Below are positions 40,054-50,174 of a stretch of 64,000 nt of DNA, one piece after another. Both the position numbers and the translations under genes were made by a program. The notes beneath the pieces are model-generated. The model saw only the letters and a program-made list of their open reading frames with translations. It had not been told where the DNA came from and ran no database searches. Numbering within the stretch: position 1 is the first letter of the stretch; every line of letters starts with the position of its first letter. The DNA is taken from contig NZ_JAASQI010000002.1 in assembly GCF_011762225.1 (NCBI RefSeq), positions 434,001 to 498,000 on the forward strand. Reading direction: 5' to 3'. Source of the stretch: Pseudochelatococcus lubricantis. Its GTDB lineage: Bacteria; Pseudomonadota; Alphaproteobacteria; Rhizobiales; Beijerinckiaceae.

Positions 40054-41067
40054 ATGAAGAAATCTCTGTTGGCCGCCATTGTCACGGTTGCTGCTTTCGG
40101 TGCCGCCGGTGCTTCGGCCGCCACGCTCGATCAGGTGAAGCAGCGCGGCGTGCTGCATTGCGGATCGAACCCCGGCCTTGCGGGTTTCGCGGTCGCGGAT
40201 GACAAGGGGCAGTGGACGGGCTTCGACGTGGCTTTCTGCCGCGCCGTCGCTGCGGCGATTTTTGACGATCCCGCCAAGGTCCGGTTCATTCCGCTGACGG
40301 CCAAGGATCGTTTCACGGCCGTGCAGTCGGGCGAGGTGGATGTGCTGATTCGCAACACCACCTGGACGATGTCGCGCGATACGTCGCTCGGCCTCAATCT
40401 CGGCCCGGTGAACTACTACGACGGACAAGGTTTCATCGTGCGCAGCTCGCTCGGCCTGAAGTCGGCCAAGGAGCTGGAGGGCGCCTCGGTCTGCGTGCAG
40501 CAGGGCACCACGACCGAACTCAATCTGGCGGATTTCTTCCGCGCCAACAACATCAAGTATGAGCCCGTTACCTACGCCTCGGCGGTGGAGGCCGTGAAGG
40601 CCTACGACTCCGGCCGTTGCGACGCCTTCACCACGGATGCCTCCGCGCTCTATGCCGAGCGCCTGCGCCTCACCGCACCCGACGAGCACGTCGTGCTGCC
40701 GGAGATCATCTCGAAGGAGCCCTTCGCCCCTGTCGTCCGCCATGGCGACGACCAGTGGTTCGATCTGGTGCAGTGGACAGTCAACGCCACCATCAACGCC
40801 GAGGAACTTGGCGTCACGAAGGCCAATGTCGACGAGCAGCTCAAGTCCGAAAACCCGGAAGTCCGCCGCCTGCTCGGCGTGGAAGGGAACTTCGGCGAAG
40901 GTATCGGGCTTCCCGCGGACTGGGCGGTGCGTATCATCCGCCACGTGGGCAATTACGGCGAGATTTTCGCGGCGAACCTCGGCCCCGACTCCCCGCTGAA
41001 AATCGATCGTGGCCTGAACAGGCTCTGGACAAACGGTGGCATCCTCTACGCTCCGCCCATCCGCTGA
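40054..41067 (+). CDS. aapJ: General L-amino acid ABC transporter, periplasmic binding protein AapJ
   Basis: The substrate-capture component of the broad-range Aap amino-acid transporter. The 337-residue protein has a signal peptide (MKKSLLAAIVTVAAFGAAG, cleavage near SAATLDQ) and a class 3 solute-binding fold: RGVLHCGSNPGLAGFAVAD, WTGFDVAFCRAVAAA and NTTWTMSRDTSLGLN. The start is ATG at 40054 with AGGGGA about 9 nt upstream; another ATG seven codons earlier is possible. First gene of aapJQMP. The gap to aapQ has a strong stem-loop, which often stabilises the binding-protein mRNA. Confidence 0.94.
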   Translation: MKKSLLAAIVTVAAFGAAGASAATLDQVKQRGVLHCGSNPGLAGFAVADDKGQWTGFDVAFCRAVAAAIFDDPAKVRFIPLTAKDRFTAVQSGEVDVLIRNTTWTMSRDTSLGLNLGPVNYYDGQGFIVRSSLGLKSAKELEGASVCVQQGTTTELNLADFFRANNIKYEPVTYASAVEAVKAYDSGRCDAFTTDASALYAERLRLTAPDEHVVLPEIISKEPFAPVVRHGDDQWFDLVQWTVNATINAEELGVTKANVDEQLKSENPEVRRLLGVEGNFGEGIGLPADWAVRIIRHVGNYGEIFAANLGPDSPLKIDRGLNRLWTNGGILYAPPIR

Positions 41068-41112
41068 CGACGGCCGTGGGCGCGCAGCCCGCCGCGCATC
41101 CCGCATTTGATG

Positions 41113-41148
41113 CCGTCCCTCGAATGAGCCTCACTCATCGAGGGACGG
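41113..41148 (+). repeat. Stem-loop between aapJ and aapQ (TCGAGGG-family palindrome)
   Basis: CCGTCCCTCGAATGAG (41113-41128) pairs with CTCATCGAGGGACGG (41134-41148) over 15 bp with one bulged A and a CCTCA loop. There is no T-run. It lies 46 nt after aapJ. Its right flank (41160-41210) matches the reverse complement of 6796-6841. It likely lets aapJ be expressed above the permease genes and belongs to the dispersed repeat family. Confidence 0.65.
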
Positions 41149-41159
41149 TCGGGCTCGCG

Positions 41160-41210
41160 CGTGGCCTGAGCAAAACCCATGCGAGCGGTCGCAGACCGGG
41201 AGCGTCGGTG
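41160..41210 (-). repeat. Dispersed repeat, second copy of the 6796-6841 segment
   Basis: Read on the minus strand, this gives ACGCTCCCGGTC..., GCGACCGCTCGC and TGGGTTTTGCTCAGGC, aligning with 6796-6841 with about 80% identity and a small gap. It directly adjoins the aapJ-aapQ stem-loop, as the first copy adjoins TCATGCCCATCGAGGG repeats. Confidence 0.55.
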
Positions 41211-41239
41211 TGAGATTCATCCTACCGGGAGGATCGTCG

Positions 41240-42448
41240 ATGGCGCGAACGCCGCCCGTCCAGAGCCCGCCGCCCGACCGGGGCGATGCGACAGGCTCCT
41301 GGCTCTACAATCCAGCCGTGCGCGGCGCAGCCTATCAGGTCGCGCTGGCCGCGGCAGTCGTCCTCATCCTTTACGAAGCGTCGACCAATGCCATCGAGAA
41401 CATGCGTCGTCTCGGCATCGTCTCGGGCTTCGGGTTCTGGAACGCCCCGGCCGGGTTCGACATCAACCAGCGGCTGATCAGCTACAGCTCCACCTATTCG
41501 ACCTATGGCGAGGCGTTCTGGGTCGGCCTGCTCAACACGCTGCTGGTGGCGAGCGCGGGCATCGTGCTGGCGACCGTCATCGGGTTCGTCGTCGGTATCG
41601 CGCGGCTGTCGCGCAATCGGATCGTCTCGTTCCTCGCGGCGTGTTACGTGGAGTTCTTCCGCAACATCCCGCTGCTTCTGCAGCTCTACGTCTGGTACAA
41701 TGCCGTGCTGCGGGCGCTGCCGGCGCCGCGCCAGTCGCTGTCGACGGCCGACGCCGTATTCCTCAACAACCGCGGCCTCTTCGTGCCGGCGCCCGTGTTC
41801 GGGGAGGGCAGCGGCCTGCTGCTGGTCGCGGCGGTGCTCGCGTGTGCCGCCATCGCCGTCTTCGGGCGCTGGGCGCGGCGGGATCAGGACCGCACCGGCC
41901 GCCAGCATGCCACGGGGCTGGTTTCGCTGGCCCTGTTCGCCGGTTTCATGGCTCTGGGCTGGTTTGCGGCGGGCCGACCGGTGACGTTCAATGTGCCGGA
42001 TTTGCGCGGCTTCAACATCGTCGGCGGGTTGCAGATCTATCCCGAATTCGTGGCGCTGCTGCTGGGCCTGAGCATCTACACGGCTTCCTTCATCGCCGAG
42101 ATCGTCCGCGCGGGCATGCTTTCCGTCTCTCGCGGGCAGACGGAGGCGGCGTATTCGCTGGGGCTGCGGCCGGGCATCACGCAGCGGCTGGTGATCATTC
42201 CGCAGGCGATGCGCGTGATCGTGCCGCCGCTGACGAGCCAGCTGCTGAACCTCACCAAGAATTCGTCGCTGGCTGTCGCCATCGGCTATCCCGACCTGGT
42301 GCAGGTGTTCATGGGCACCGTGCTGAACCAGACGGGGCAGGCCATCGAGTGCGTCGTCATCACGATGCTGGTCTATCTGCTGCTCAGCCTGCTGACGTCG
42401 CTGGCGATGAACATCTACAATCGCCGCGTGGCGATCGTCGAACGATAG
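41240..42448 (+). CDS. aapQ: General L-amino acid ABC transporter permease AapQ
   Basis: One of two inner-membrane permeases of the Aap system. The 402-residue protein has about eight membrane segments, with the His/Glu/Gln-type permease signature SLGLRPGITQRLVIIPQAMR in the C-terminal half and EFFRNIPLLLQLYVWYN in the N-terminal half. Start at ATG 41240 (MARTPPVQSPPPDRGD), with GGGAGG 7 nt upstream; a GTG ten codons earlier is rejected. It lies 9 nt before aapM. Confidence 0.94.
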   Translation: MARTPPVQSPPPDRGDATGSWLYNPAVRGAAYQVALAAAVVLILYEASTNAIENMRRLGIVSGFGFWNAPAGFDINQRLISYSSTYSTYGEAFWVGLLNTLLVASAGIVLATVIGFVVGIARLSRNRIVSFLAACYVEFFRNIPLLLQLYVWYNAVLRALPAPRQSLSTADAVFLNNRGLFVPAPVFGEGSGLLLVAAVLACAAIAVFGRWARRDQDRTGRQHATGLVSLALFAGFMALGWFAAGRPVTFNVPDLRGFNIVGGLQIYPEFVALLLGLSIYTASFIAEIVRAGMLSVSRGQTEAAYSLGLRPGITQRLVIIPQAMRVIVPPLTSQLLNLTKNSSLAVAIGYPDLVQVFMGTVLNQTGQAIECVVITMLVYLLLSLLTSLAMNIYNRRVAIVER

Positions 42449-42457
42449 GAGGCGGCG

Positions 42458-43626
42458 ATGACGACATCCGGAAAAACCGCTTCCGCCGCCTACCTGCGCA
42501 CGACAGTCGCGCCGCCGGAACGACCGCCCCCGCTCACGAGCGGCCCGCTCGCGTGGCTGCGGGAAAACCTGCTCTCGTCGCCGCTCAATGTGGCGCTGAC
42601 GCTTGCCGGGCTTTACATCGTCTATGTGCTGGTGCCGCCGGCGGTGCGGTTCCTTCTCGTCGACGCCGTGTGGACGGGGGAGGACCGCAACGCCTGCCTC
42701 GTGTCCGCAGCCGGGCAGCCGGTGGGCGCCTGCTGGGCCTTCGTGGCGTCGCGGCTGCGATATTTCGTCTACGGCGCCTATCCCGACGGGCAGCTGTGGC
42801 GCGTCAACCTCGTGTTCGCCCTGTGCGCGGCGGGCATCGTGTGGCTGCTGTGGACGCGCGCGCCACGCAAGGACCTCGGGGCAATCTTCTTCTTCGGCCT
42901 GTTTCCCGTGGCAGCCGTCGTGTTGCTCTATGGCTGGCCGGCGATCGGCCTGCCGCACGTGCACACCTCGCTGTGGGGCGGGGTGGTGGTGACGCTCGTC
43001 GTCGCGTTCGCGGGCATCGTGGTGTCGCTGCCGTTCGGGGTGCTGCTGGCGCTCGGCCGGCGCTCGCGCCTGCCGCTGGTGCGGCTCGTGTCGGTGACAT
43101 TCATCGAGTTCTGGCGCGGCGTGCCGCTGATCACCGTGCTGATCATGGCGAACACGATGCTGCCGCTGTTCCTGCCCGGCAACATGTCGCCGGACAAGCT
43201 GCTGCGGCCGCTGGTGGGCGTGGCGCTGTTCGCTTCCGCCTATATGGCCGAGGTGGTGCGCGGCGGCCTGCAGGCCATTCCGAAGGGCCAGTTCGAAGGG
43301 GCGGCGTCGCTGGGTCTCAATTACTGGCAGACGACGCGCCTCGTGGTGCTGCCGCAGGCGCTGCGCATCGTGATCCCGGGCATCGTCAACACCTTCATCG
43401 GCCTGTTCAAGGATACGTCGCTCGTGTCCATCGTCGGCATCTTCGACCTGATGCGCACCATCGAGGTGTCGCTCGCGGACCCGAGATGGGCGACGCCGGT
43501 GACGGCGGCAAGCGGATATGCCTTCGCCGCCATCTTTTATTTTGTATGCTGCTTCGGTATGTCTCGCTATTCTATAGCAATGGAAAAACGTCTGGCGACC
43601 GGCCATAAACGACAGGAGACCGATAG

Positions 43627-43630
<4 letters not shown>
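42458..43630 (+). CDS. aapM: General L-amino acid ABC transporter permease AapM
   Basis: The second permease (390 residues) of the Aap system. Typical parts are [40 protein letters not shown] and [21 protein letters not shown] long N-terminal region with a membrane segment and a cysteine-containing periplasmic part precedes the permease domain, as in other AapM proteins. It overlaps aapP by 4 nt (ATGA). Confidence 0.94.
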
Positions 43631-44409
<779 letters not shown>

Positions 44410-44505
44410 TTTGCCGCCCCGCCGGTGGCAAGCAGGATGGATGCGGGGAGGGACTGTCGTCGCCCATGCCCGCGGGGCGCACTTTTCGTTGTGGCGGAGC
44501 GGGGC

Positions 44506-45009
44506 ATGTTCTTACTTTTCGTGATCATCCTGTCGCTGGTCGGCGCTGTGGCGCTGTCGTGGGTGCTTGGCCGGCAGGGCGTCTATGTGGCGGGGGTGGC
44601 CCTGCTGATCGGCTCCGGCATCGCGCTGCTCGGGCCGATCATCACCTCCTGCCGGCTGTGCTGGACCGAGGTGCTGAGCATCGCCGCGTTCCTCTCGTCG
44701 CCGTTCTTCATCGTGGGCTGGATCGCGCTGGCGCAGGCCAACGTCTTCCACGTGCCGCAGAAACTGCTCTATGGCCTCGGCGGGCTGATGGTGGTGCAGG
44801 CCATCTGGGCGTCTCGGCTGACCATTTTCTCGACTTTCGAGGGGAACTGCCCTTGCGGTTCGGCGCTCGCGGGCTTTGTCACGACGGAGCTGTCCGCCTC
44901 CGGTTTCGACCGTCTGGCGGGCCCGTGGTTCCTCACCGAGGCCGTGGTGACGCTCGCCATCCTGATCAGCATCTGGCGCCGCGCCCGCACCAGGCCGAGC
45001 TTCGCCTGA
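44506..45009 (+). CDS. Small membrane protein with two cysteine pairs (DsbB/VKOR-like layout, uncharacterised)
   Basis: A 167-residue integral membrane protein with about five hydrophobic segments. Two short cysteine pairs stand between segments: Cys49 and Cys52 in ITSCRLCWTEV after segment 2, and Cys115 and Cys117 in FEGNCPCGSA after segment 4. By the positive-inside rule (RRAR at the C terminus, VPQK and GRQG loops inside), both pairs face the periplasm. This resembles the layout of DsbB or VKOR quinone-linked thiol oxidases, but I do not recognise the family. ATG at 44506 has GGAG upstream; an earlier in-frame start at 44425 lacks support. Follows aapP by 96 nt and may be read with it. Confidence 0.7.
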   Translation: MFLLFVIILSLVGAVALSWVLGRQGVYVAGVALLIGSGIALLGPIITSCRLCWTEVLSIAAFLSSPFFIVGWIALAQANVFHVPQKLLYGLGGLMVVQAIWASRLTIFSTFEGNCPCGSALAGFVTTELSASGFDRLAGPWFLTEAVVTLAILISIWRRARTRPSFA

Positions 45010-45039
45010 CGGCGATTTGCGGGAAAACGGCCTATCGAC

Positions 45040-45068
45040 AAAAAGAAGGCGCTCCGTGGAGCGCCTTC
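45040..45068 (-). terminator. Rho-independent terminator of the YncE-like gene
   Basis: On the minus strand GAAGGCGCTCC pairs with GGAGCGCCTTC over 11 bp (45045-45055 with 45058-45068), followed by TTTTT. It lies 25 nt after the stop codon of the gene at 45093 and in the convergent gap with the cysteine-pair membrane protein gene. Confidence 0.85.
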
Positions 45069-45092
45069 TGCGCATGATGCGTCGCGCGGCGC

Positions 45093-46166
45093 TCAGGGCG
45101 CGATGATGCTGACGGTGTCGCCTTCCGGATCCTCGATCTCCGGCTGCCCACGCTCGGCGCGCTTGGCCTTGTTGACCACGTAGACGAGGTTGGTTTTCGG
45201 GTTGACGGTGATGTGGTTCGGGTGGCTGCCGGTCTTCAGGTCGGCGATGACGGAATAGTCCTTGCCGTTGACGATCGTCACTGTGCCCGTGCCGCGGTTG
45301 CCAACGTAAATCTGGTCGTTGGCGGGGTTATAGGCGAGCGCGATGGCACCCTTGCCTGTCTCGACCGACTTGATCAACTCACCCGTCTTCGGGTTGAGAA
45401 CGGTCAGCGTGCCGGACACCTGGTTGGTGACGAACAGTCGCTCGCCCTTGGCGTCGAGCACCACGCGGATCGGCCCCTCGCCGCCGGACTTGAAGGTGCG
45501 GGCAATCGCGTTCTTTTCGAGATCGACGACGGCGATGTCGTGTGTCACGAGGCGGGTGAGGAAGAGCTGCCTGTTGGCGGCGTCAAGCTCGATGCCCGCC
45601 GCGCGGCCGCCAAGGTTCTCGATCACGTGATCGATCTTCTTCGCCGCGCCGTCGATCACCCAGACCGCGCTCTTCTCGTCCTCCGGGCCGCCGGTGATGG
45701 AAATGTAGGCGCGGTTGGCGGTTTCGTCGACGACGACGTTGTAGGGGTGGGCCTTGTCGCCCTGCGTGAAGGTGGCGACGACCTTGCCGCTGCCGAGATC
45801 GACGACGGATGCGTTCGCGTGGCGCGTGTCGGTGGTGAAGACGGTGTTTGTCTTCGCGTTGAAGGCGAGCCCGAGCGCGGCGGAGTCCTTGGTGGTGATC
45901 TCCGACTTCAGCGCCAGGGTCCCGGGATCGAGCACGAGGATCTTGCCATCCGGCGCCGCGCGCTGCGCGCCGGTGTTGGAGACGTTGAGGGCGCCGTTAT
46001 TGTCGATGAACGACTGGTAGAGACCGACGCCAACCTTCTCGGTCTTCCTGACGACGGGCTCTGCGAACGCGGGCGCAGCCAGCACCAGCGCGAGGGCGGC
46101 CAGCGAAGCGGCGGCAGCGAAGCGCCGGCCCGCGGCGGCGGGAACGGTGGGATTGAACTCGACCAT
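45093..46166 (-). CDS. YncE-like periplasmic beta-propeller protein
   Basis: A 357-residue secreted protein with a signal peptide (FAAAASLAALALVLAAPAFA, cleavage before EPVV). It is built from repeated ~45-residue blades, for example TVFTTDTRHANASVVDLGSG, LFVTNQVSGTLTVLNPKTGE and IYVGNRGTGTVTIVNGKDYS, forming a seven-bladed YncE/YVTN-type propeller. YncE of E. coli is iron-regulated and binds DNA in vitro, but its role is unclear. A twin-arginine signal is not evident. The gene stands alone, between the terminator above and an AT-rich region. The function is not known. Confidence 0.85.
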   Translation of the reverse strand: MVEFNPTVPAAAGRRFAAAASLAALALVLAAPAFAEPVVRKTEKVGVGLYQSFIDNNGALNVSNTGAQRAAPDGKILVLDPGTLALKSEITTKDSAALGLAFNAKTNTVFTTDTRHANASVVDLGSGKVVATFTQGDKAHPYNVVVDETANRAYISITGGPEDEKSAVWVIDGAAKKIDHVIENLGGRAAGIELDAANRQLFLTRLVTHDIAVVDLEKNAIARTFKSGGEGPIRVVLDAKGERLFVTNQVSGTLTVLNPKTGELIKSVETGKGAIALAYNPANDQIYVGNRGTGTVTIVNGKDYSVIADLKTGSHPNHITVNPKTNLVYVVNKAKRAERGQPEIEDPEGDTVSIIAP

Positions 46167-46716
46167 GCAATTATCTCCCGGATGTATGTATATGATTCAC
46201 GATGGGCAGGCAGCGTTCCCGCTGCGCGAGGATGGAGCGCGTCTCGTCACCACGCGGGAACCGGCCAGCGACACCGGCTGCCCGCCCGCGGTCATTCTCC
46301 GACCGGGAAAATATACATATTCAGTGAAAAGTACAAATAACTCATATAATTTTTATTTATAAAATTTCTAAAGAATAATATTCTCGAATTTTAAAATATA
46401 TCATTGAAATGAAAAATATTGGTTATTGTGTTCTCTATTCCGTATTATTTACGGGTTGCTCGCCTAACCATCGAGGAGTTTCCCGTCGATGGCGAATAAA
46501 TTCTACAATAGAATGCCTTCTGGTCCAGCTTCGCTGCCACTTGGAGGAATCCTTCAAAAAATCAAGAGTTTACATGTATTTTCCGTCTCAGCGCATCCGC
46601 AATGTGCCGACCCTCACTTGACAGCGGCCAGCGCTTGTCCAACGGTTCAGGATCGACGGACGTCGGGCCGCTCTCTCCTGTCAATCTGCCAACGGCATTC
46701 ATCCAAGGATATTCCC
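46167..46716. other. 550-nt gene-free region with an AT-rich core
   Basis: Between the divergent YncE-like gene and the aldo/keto reductase. Bases ~46307-46460 are strongly AT-rich, against the GC-rich surroundings (for example AAATATACATATTC and TATTTATAAAATTTCT). An inverted repeat CCATCGA (46468) ... TCGATGG (46492) lies next to it. Short frames (46409-46621 +) have no ribosome-binding site or motif, and I consider them noncoding. Promoters for both flanking genes must be here. Confidence 0.5.
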
Positions 46717-47547
46717 ATGACGGATCAACCGACCGTGCTTCTCAATGATGGGCATACGATTCCCCAACTCGGCCTCGGCGTCTGGCAGGCGGGGCAGGAT
46801 GTCGCCGTGGCGGCCGTGCGGAAGGCGCTGGAGGTCGGCTACCGGCATGTCGACACCGCCGCGGTCTACGGGAACGAGCGCGAGGTGGGCGAGGGCATGC
46901 GCGCCTCGGGCGTGGCGCGCGGCGACATCTTCCTCACCACCAAGCTCTGGAACGACGCGCAGGGCCACGACAACGCCCTGCGGGCGTTCGACGCAAGCCT
47001 GGAACGGCTCGGTGTCGACTATGTCGATCTTTATCTGATCCACTGGCCCATGCCGCGCCTGGGCACCTATGTGGAGACGTGGAAGGCGCTGATCGAACTG
47101 AAGAACAGTGGCCGGGCGCGTTCCATTGGCGTATCGAACTTCAATGCCGAGCATCTCGAACGCATCATCGGCGAGACGGGCGTCGTGCCGGCGCTCAACC
47201 AGGTCGAGCTGCATCCCCACTTCCAGCAGCGTGCGCTGCGCGCCTTCCATGCCGAGCATGCCATCGCGACGCAGTCTTGGAGTCCGCTGGGGCAGGGCAG
47301 GCTGCTCGCCGATCCCGCCATCGCCGTCGTCGCGCGCAAGCACGGACGAACGCCGGCGCAGACGATCATCCGCTGGCATCTCGACAACGGCCTGATCGCG
47401 ATTCCGAAGTCCGTCACGCCGGCCCGCATCGAGGAGAACTTCGCCGTTTTCGACTTCACGCTCGACGCGGAGGACATCGCCGCCATCGGCGCGCTCGATT
47501 CCGCGCAGGGGCGCATCGGATCCGATCCGCTGACGGCGCATTTCTGA
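46717..47547 (+). CDS. Aldo/keto reductase (2,5-diketo-D-gluconic acid reductase type)
   Basis: An NADPH-dependent carbonyl reductase of the AKR5 type (276 residues). The catalytic tetrad is visible: Asp and Tyr in HVDTAAVYGNE, Lys in FLTTKLWN, His in YLIHWPMP. GVSNFNAEHLE and IPKSVTPARIEENF (cofactor binding) follow. The ATG at 46717 is chosen because AAGGA lies upstream and the family starts here; a longer frame to 46489 reads through noncoding sequence. The substrate is not predictable. The next gene, lldD, follows after 249 nt. Confidence 0.93.
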   Translation: MTDQPTVLLNDGHTIPQLGLGVWQAGQDVAVAAVRKALEVGYRHVDTAAVYGNEREVGEGMRASGVARGDIFLTTKLWNDAQGHDNALRAFDASLERLGVDYVDLYLIHWPMPRLGTYVETWKALIELKNSGRARSIGVSNFNAEHLERIIGETGVVPALNQVELHPHFQQRALRAFHAEHAIATQSWSPLGQGRLLADPAIAVVARKHGRTPAQTIIRWHLDNGLIAIPKSVTPARIEENFAVFDFTLDAEDIAAIGALDSAQGRIGSDPLTAHF

Positions 47548-47796
47548 GCGCACCGGCCTGCCGGACCGGGAGCGGACCGTGTCTCCGGATCGGTCAATGC
47601 GCGACCGGGAAGACGGAGCGGTGCTGCTTCCCTCTCCGCCGCTCTGGCGGTGGGCGGCAGAATCGCATAGTGTCCGCCCGCTTCGTGAGCCGCCGCAGGG
47701 TCATCCGCATGCTGCGCCTGCCCATGCCGGGCTTCCCGGGCGGGACGGGGCGCCACTGTCCCCGGCTCCCGAGCCGTCCCTGAAGGTGTGAGCCAG

Positions 47797-48936
47797 ATGA
47801 TCATTTCCGCGTCAACCGACTATCGCAGGGCCGCGCAGCGCAGGCTGCCGCCGTTCCTGTTCCACTATATCGACGGCGGCGCCTATGCGGAATACACGTT
47901 GCGGCGGAATGTCGACGATCTGGCGGGGCTTGCCCTGCGCCAGCGCGTGCTGCGCAACGTGGCGGAACTAGACGTCTCGACGGAACTGTTCGGCGAGAAA
48001 CTGGCGCTGCCCCTGGCGCTGGCACCGGTTGGGCTGACGGGCATGTACGCCCGGCGAGGCGAGGTGCAGGCGGCGCGCGCCGCGACAGCGAAGGGCGTGC
48101 CGTTCACGCTGTCCACCGTCTCCGTCTGCTCCATCGAGGAGGTGCAGAAGGCCGTCTCGGCGCCGATCTGGTTCCAGCTCTATGTGCTGAAGGACCGCGG
48201 CTTCATGCGCAACGCACTGGAGCGGGCGCAGCAGGCGGGCGTTAAGACGCTTGTATTCACGGTCGACATGCCGGTGCCGGGCGCCCGCTACCGGGATGCA
48301 CATTCGGGCATGTCCGGCCCCTACGCGCCGGCGCGGCGTCTGTTGCAGGCGGCGCTGCATCCCGCGTGGGCGCTCGATGTCGGCGTGCTGGGCCGGCCGC
48401 ACGACCTCGGCAACATTTCCGCCTATCTGGGCAAGCCGACGGGCCTCGCCGACTATATCGGATGGCTAGGCGCGAACTTCGACCCCTCCATCAGCTGGAA
48501 GGACCTCGAATGGATCCGGCAGTTCTGGAAGGGGCCGATGATCATCAAGGGTATTCTCGATCCTGACGATGCCCGCGACGCAGTGAGCTTCGGGGCGGAC
48601 GGGATCATCGTTTCCAACCATGGCGGGCGGCAACTCGACGGTGTACTGTCGTCGGCGCGGGCTTTGCCGGCGATCGCGGACGCCGTCGGCAGCGACCTTG
48701 CCGTGCTGGCCGACTCCGGCATCCGCTCTGGCCTCGATGTCGTGCGCATGCTGGCGCTCGGCGCGAGGGCAGTGCTGATCGGCCGTTCCTTCGTCTATGC
48801 GCTGGCGGCGGCGGGGCAGGCGGGCGTCGCCAATCTGCTTGATCTGTACGAAAAGGAAATGCGCGTGGCGATGGCGCTCACGGGCGCGCGCTCCGTGAAG
48901 GAAATCAGCCGCGAGAGCCTTGTCGGCATCCTGTGA
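47797..48936 (+). CDS. lldD: L-lactate dehydrogenase (FMN-dependent alpha-hydroxyacid dehydrogenase)
   Basis: Oxidises L-lactate to pyruvate at the membrane, passing electrons to quinone. The 379-residue TIM-barrel flavoprotein starts [20 protein letters not shown], contains [44 protein letters not shown] and the catalytic [10 protein letters not shown] with the active-site histidine. ATG at 47797 has AAGG upstream; a GTG three codons earlier is possible. Other alpha-hydroxyacid substrates cannot be excluded by sight. No lldP or lldR lies next to it. Confidence 0.88.
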   Translation: MIISASTDYRRAAQRRLPPFLFHYIDGGAYAEYTLRRNVDDLAGLALRQRVLRNVAELDVSTELFGEKLALPLALAPVGLTGMYARRGEVQAARAATAKGVPFTLSTVSVCSIEEVQKAVSAPIWFQLYVLKDRGFMRNALERAQQAGVKTLVFTVDMPVPGARYRDAHSGMSGPYAPARRLLQAALHPAWALDVGVLGRPHDLGNISAYLGKPTGLADYIGWLGANFDPSISWKDLEWIRQFWKGPMIIKGILDPDDARDAVSFGADGIIVSNHGGRQLDGVLSSARALPAIADAVGSDLAVLADSGIRSGLDVVRMLALGARAVLIGRSFVYALAAAGQAGVANLLDLYEKEMRVAMALTGARSVKEISRESLVGIL

Positions 48937-49054
48937 CGGGTGCGGATCGGGAGGCCGGGACGCATTGATACCCGCTTCCGTCTAGCTTATACGAGAACCG
49001 TTCCAAACTGCTCCGGACGGAGCTATGTGGACGGAACGATATGGGCGGAACGGC

Positions 49055-49741
49055 ATGGGCAAGGAAAACCATCTCGTCGGACGCATCGGATGGCTGCGGG
49101 CGGCTGTGCTCGGCGCGAACGACGGCATCGTATCGACGGCGAGCCTTATTCTCGGCGTCGCCTCCGCGGCGGCGGACAAGGGCGAGGTGTTGCTCGCCGG
49201 GGTGGCCGGTCTCGTCGCCGGCGCGATGTCCATGGCGGCGGGCGAATATGTCTCCGTCAGCTCGCAGTCGGACACCGAGCACGCGGACCTCGCCCGTGAA
49301 AAGCGCGAGCTTGAGGACGATCCGGCGTTCGAGCGGGAGGAACTCGCCCAGCTTTATGTCGCGCGCGGCGTCGACGTCTCGCTCGCCCGCCAGGTCGCCG
49401 ACCAGCTCATGATGAAGGATGCGCTGGGCGCGCATGCACGCGACGAACTCGGCATATCGGAGGTCACGGCCGCGCGGCCCGTGCAGGCCGCGATGGCCTC
49501 GGCCGCGACCTTCACCATTGGCGCTTCCGCACCGCTCGCCCTCGTGCTGGTTTCGCCGAGGGAGTGGCTGCTGCCGGCCGTGTCGGCGGGCTCGCTGGTG
49601 TTTCTGGCCGTGCTCGGCATGGTGGGGGCGGTGGCGGGCGGCGCCGGCGTCCTGAAGCCGACGGTCCGCGTCGCGTTCTGGGGCGCTCTCGCGATGGCGG
49701 TGACGTCCGCCATCGGTGCGCTGGTCGGCACCGTCGTCTGA
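49055..49741 (+). CDS. VIT1/CCC1 family iron/manganese transporter
   Basis: A membrane protein of the vacuolar iron transporter family (228 residues). The signature GWLRAAVLGANDGIVSTASL in TM1, LVAGAMSMAAGEYVSVSSQ in TM2, a central acidic cytoplasmic metal-binding region (KRELEDDPAFEREELAQLY), and three C-terminal membrane segments are present. The protein lacks an added rubrerythrin domain. The start is uncertain: ATG 49055 (MGKENHLVGRIGWL) fits the family; an upstream ATG at 49025 is closer to a GGAG. It is followed by two hairpins (49750s and CGGACATAATGTCCG at 49788-49802). Confidence 0.88.
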   Translation: MGKENHLVGRIGWLRAAVLGANDGIVSTASLILGVASAAADKGEVLLAGVAGLVAGAMSMAAGEYVSVSSQSDTEHADLAREKRELEDDPAFEREELAQLYVARGVDVSLARQVADQLMMKDALGAHARDELGISEVTAARPVQAAMASAATFTIGASAPLALVLVSPREWLLPAVSAGSLVFLAVLGMVGAVAGGAGVLKPTVRVAFWGALAMAVTSAIGALVGTVV

Positions 49742-49952
49742 TCGCGGCGACCGGGTGCGACCATTTACCCGGTGCGACAAAACATGTCGGACATAATGTC
49801 CGGTTCCGCACGGCGTCCGATGGGCCTATAGCATTTAAACGCTGGCAGCACGTACCGCTGTCAGGAGTGCGACGCATTTGCGCCGTCTGCCGCACGCGGA
49901 TATTGTTTCCGTTGCGGAGCAGGGTGCATTGCGGCGCCTTGGAGCGCGTTCC

Positions 49953-50041
49953 GATCAGATGGAACCATCTGATCGATCAGAATTCGCTCAAAATAAGGAA
50001 TCGAGAATCTGTCCTGTTTCAACGTAAACAGGACAGATTCT
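49953..50041. repeat. Composite intergenic palindromic element
   Basis: Two adjoining perfect palindromes (10-bp stem with AA loop at 49953-49974; 16-bp stem with CAACGT loop at 50004-50041) linked by AATTCGCTCAAAATAAGG. The form is like the GAGCG...CGCTC mosaic repeats common between genes in Hyphomicrobiales. Neither stem has a T-run. Confidence 0.55.
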
Positions 50042-50174
50042 GGAGCAGTCTGCATTCAAGTCAATTCATCGAATTGAATAAAAGTTGCGGTGAAATATAA
50101 GATTTAGAGCGCACGGTCTGATTCCGTCAGAACGTTTGGCGTTCTAATGCGTTTTTTCATAGTAAAACTCGGAT

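Noticed and set aside
41222-43606. 794-codon minus-strand frame opposite aapQ and aapM
   Set aside because: Antisense shadow of two well-supported permease genes, of low-complexity Arg/His/Gln composition.
46409-46621. 70-codon frame in the AT-rich gap
   Set aside because: No Shine-Dalgarno, spans a composition change and encodes no recognisable domain.
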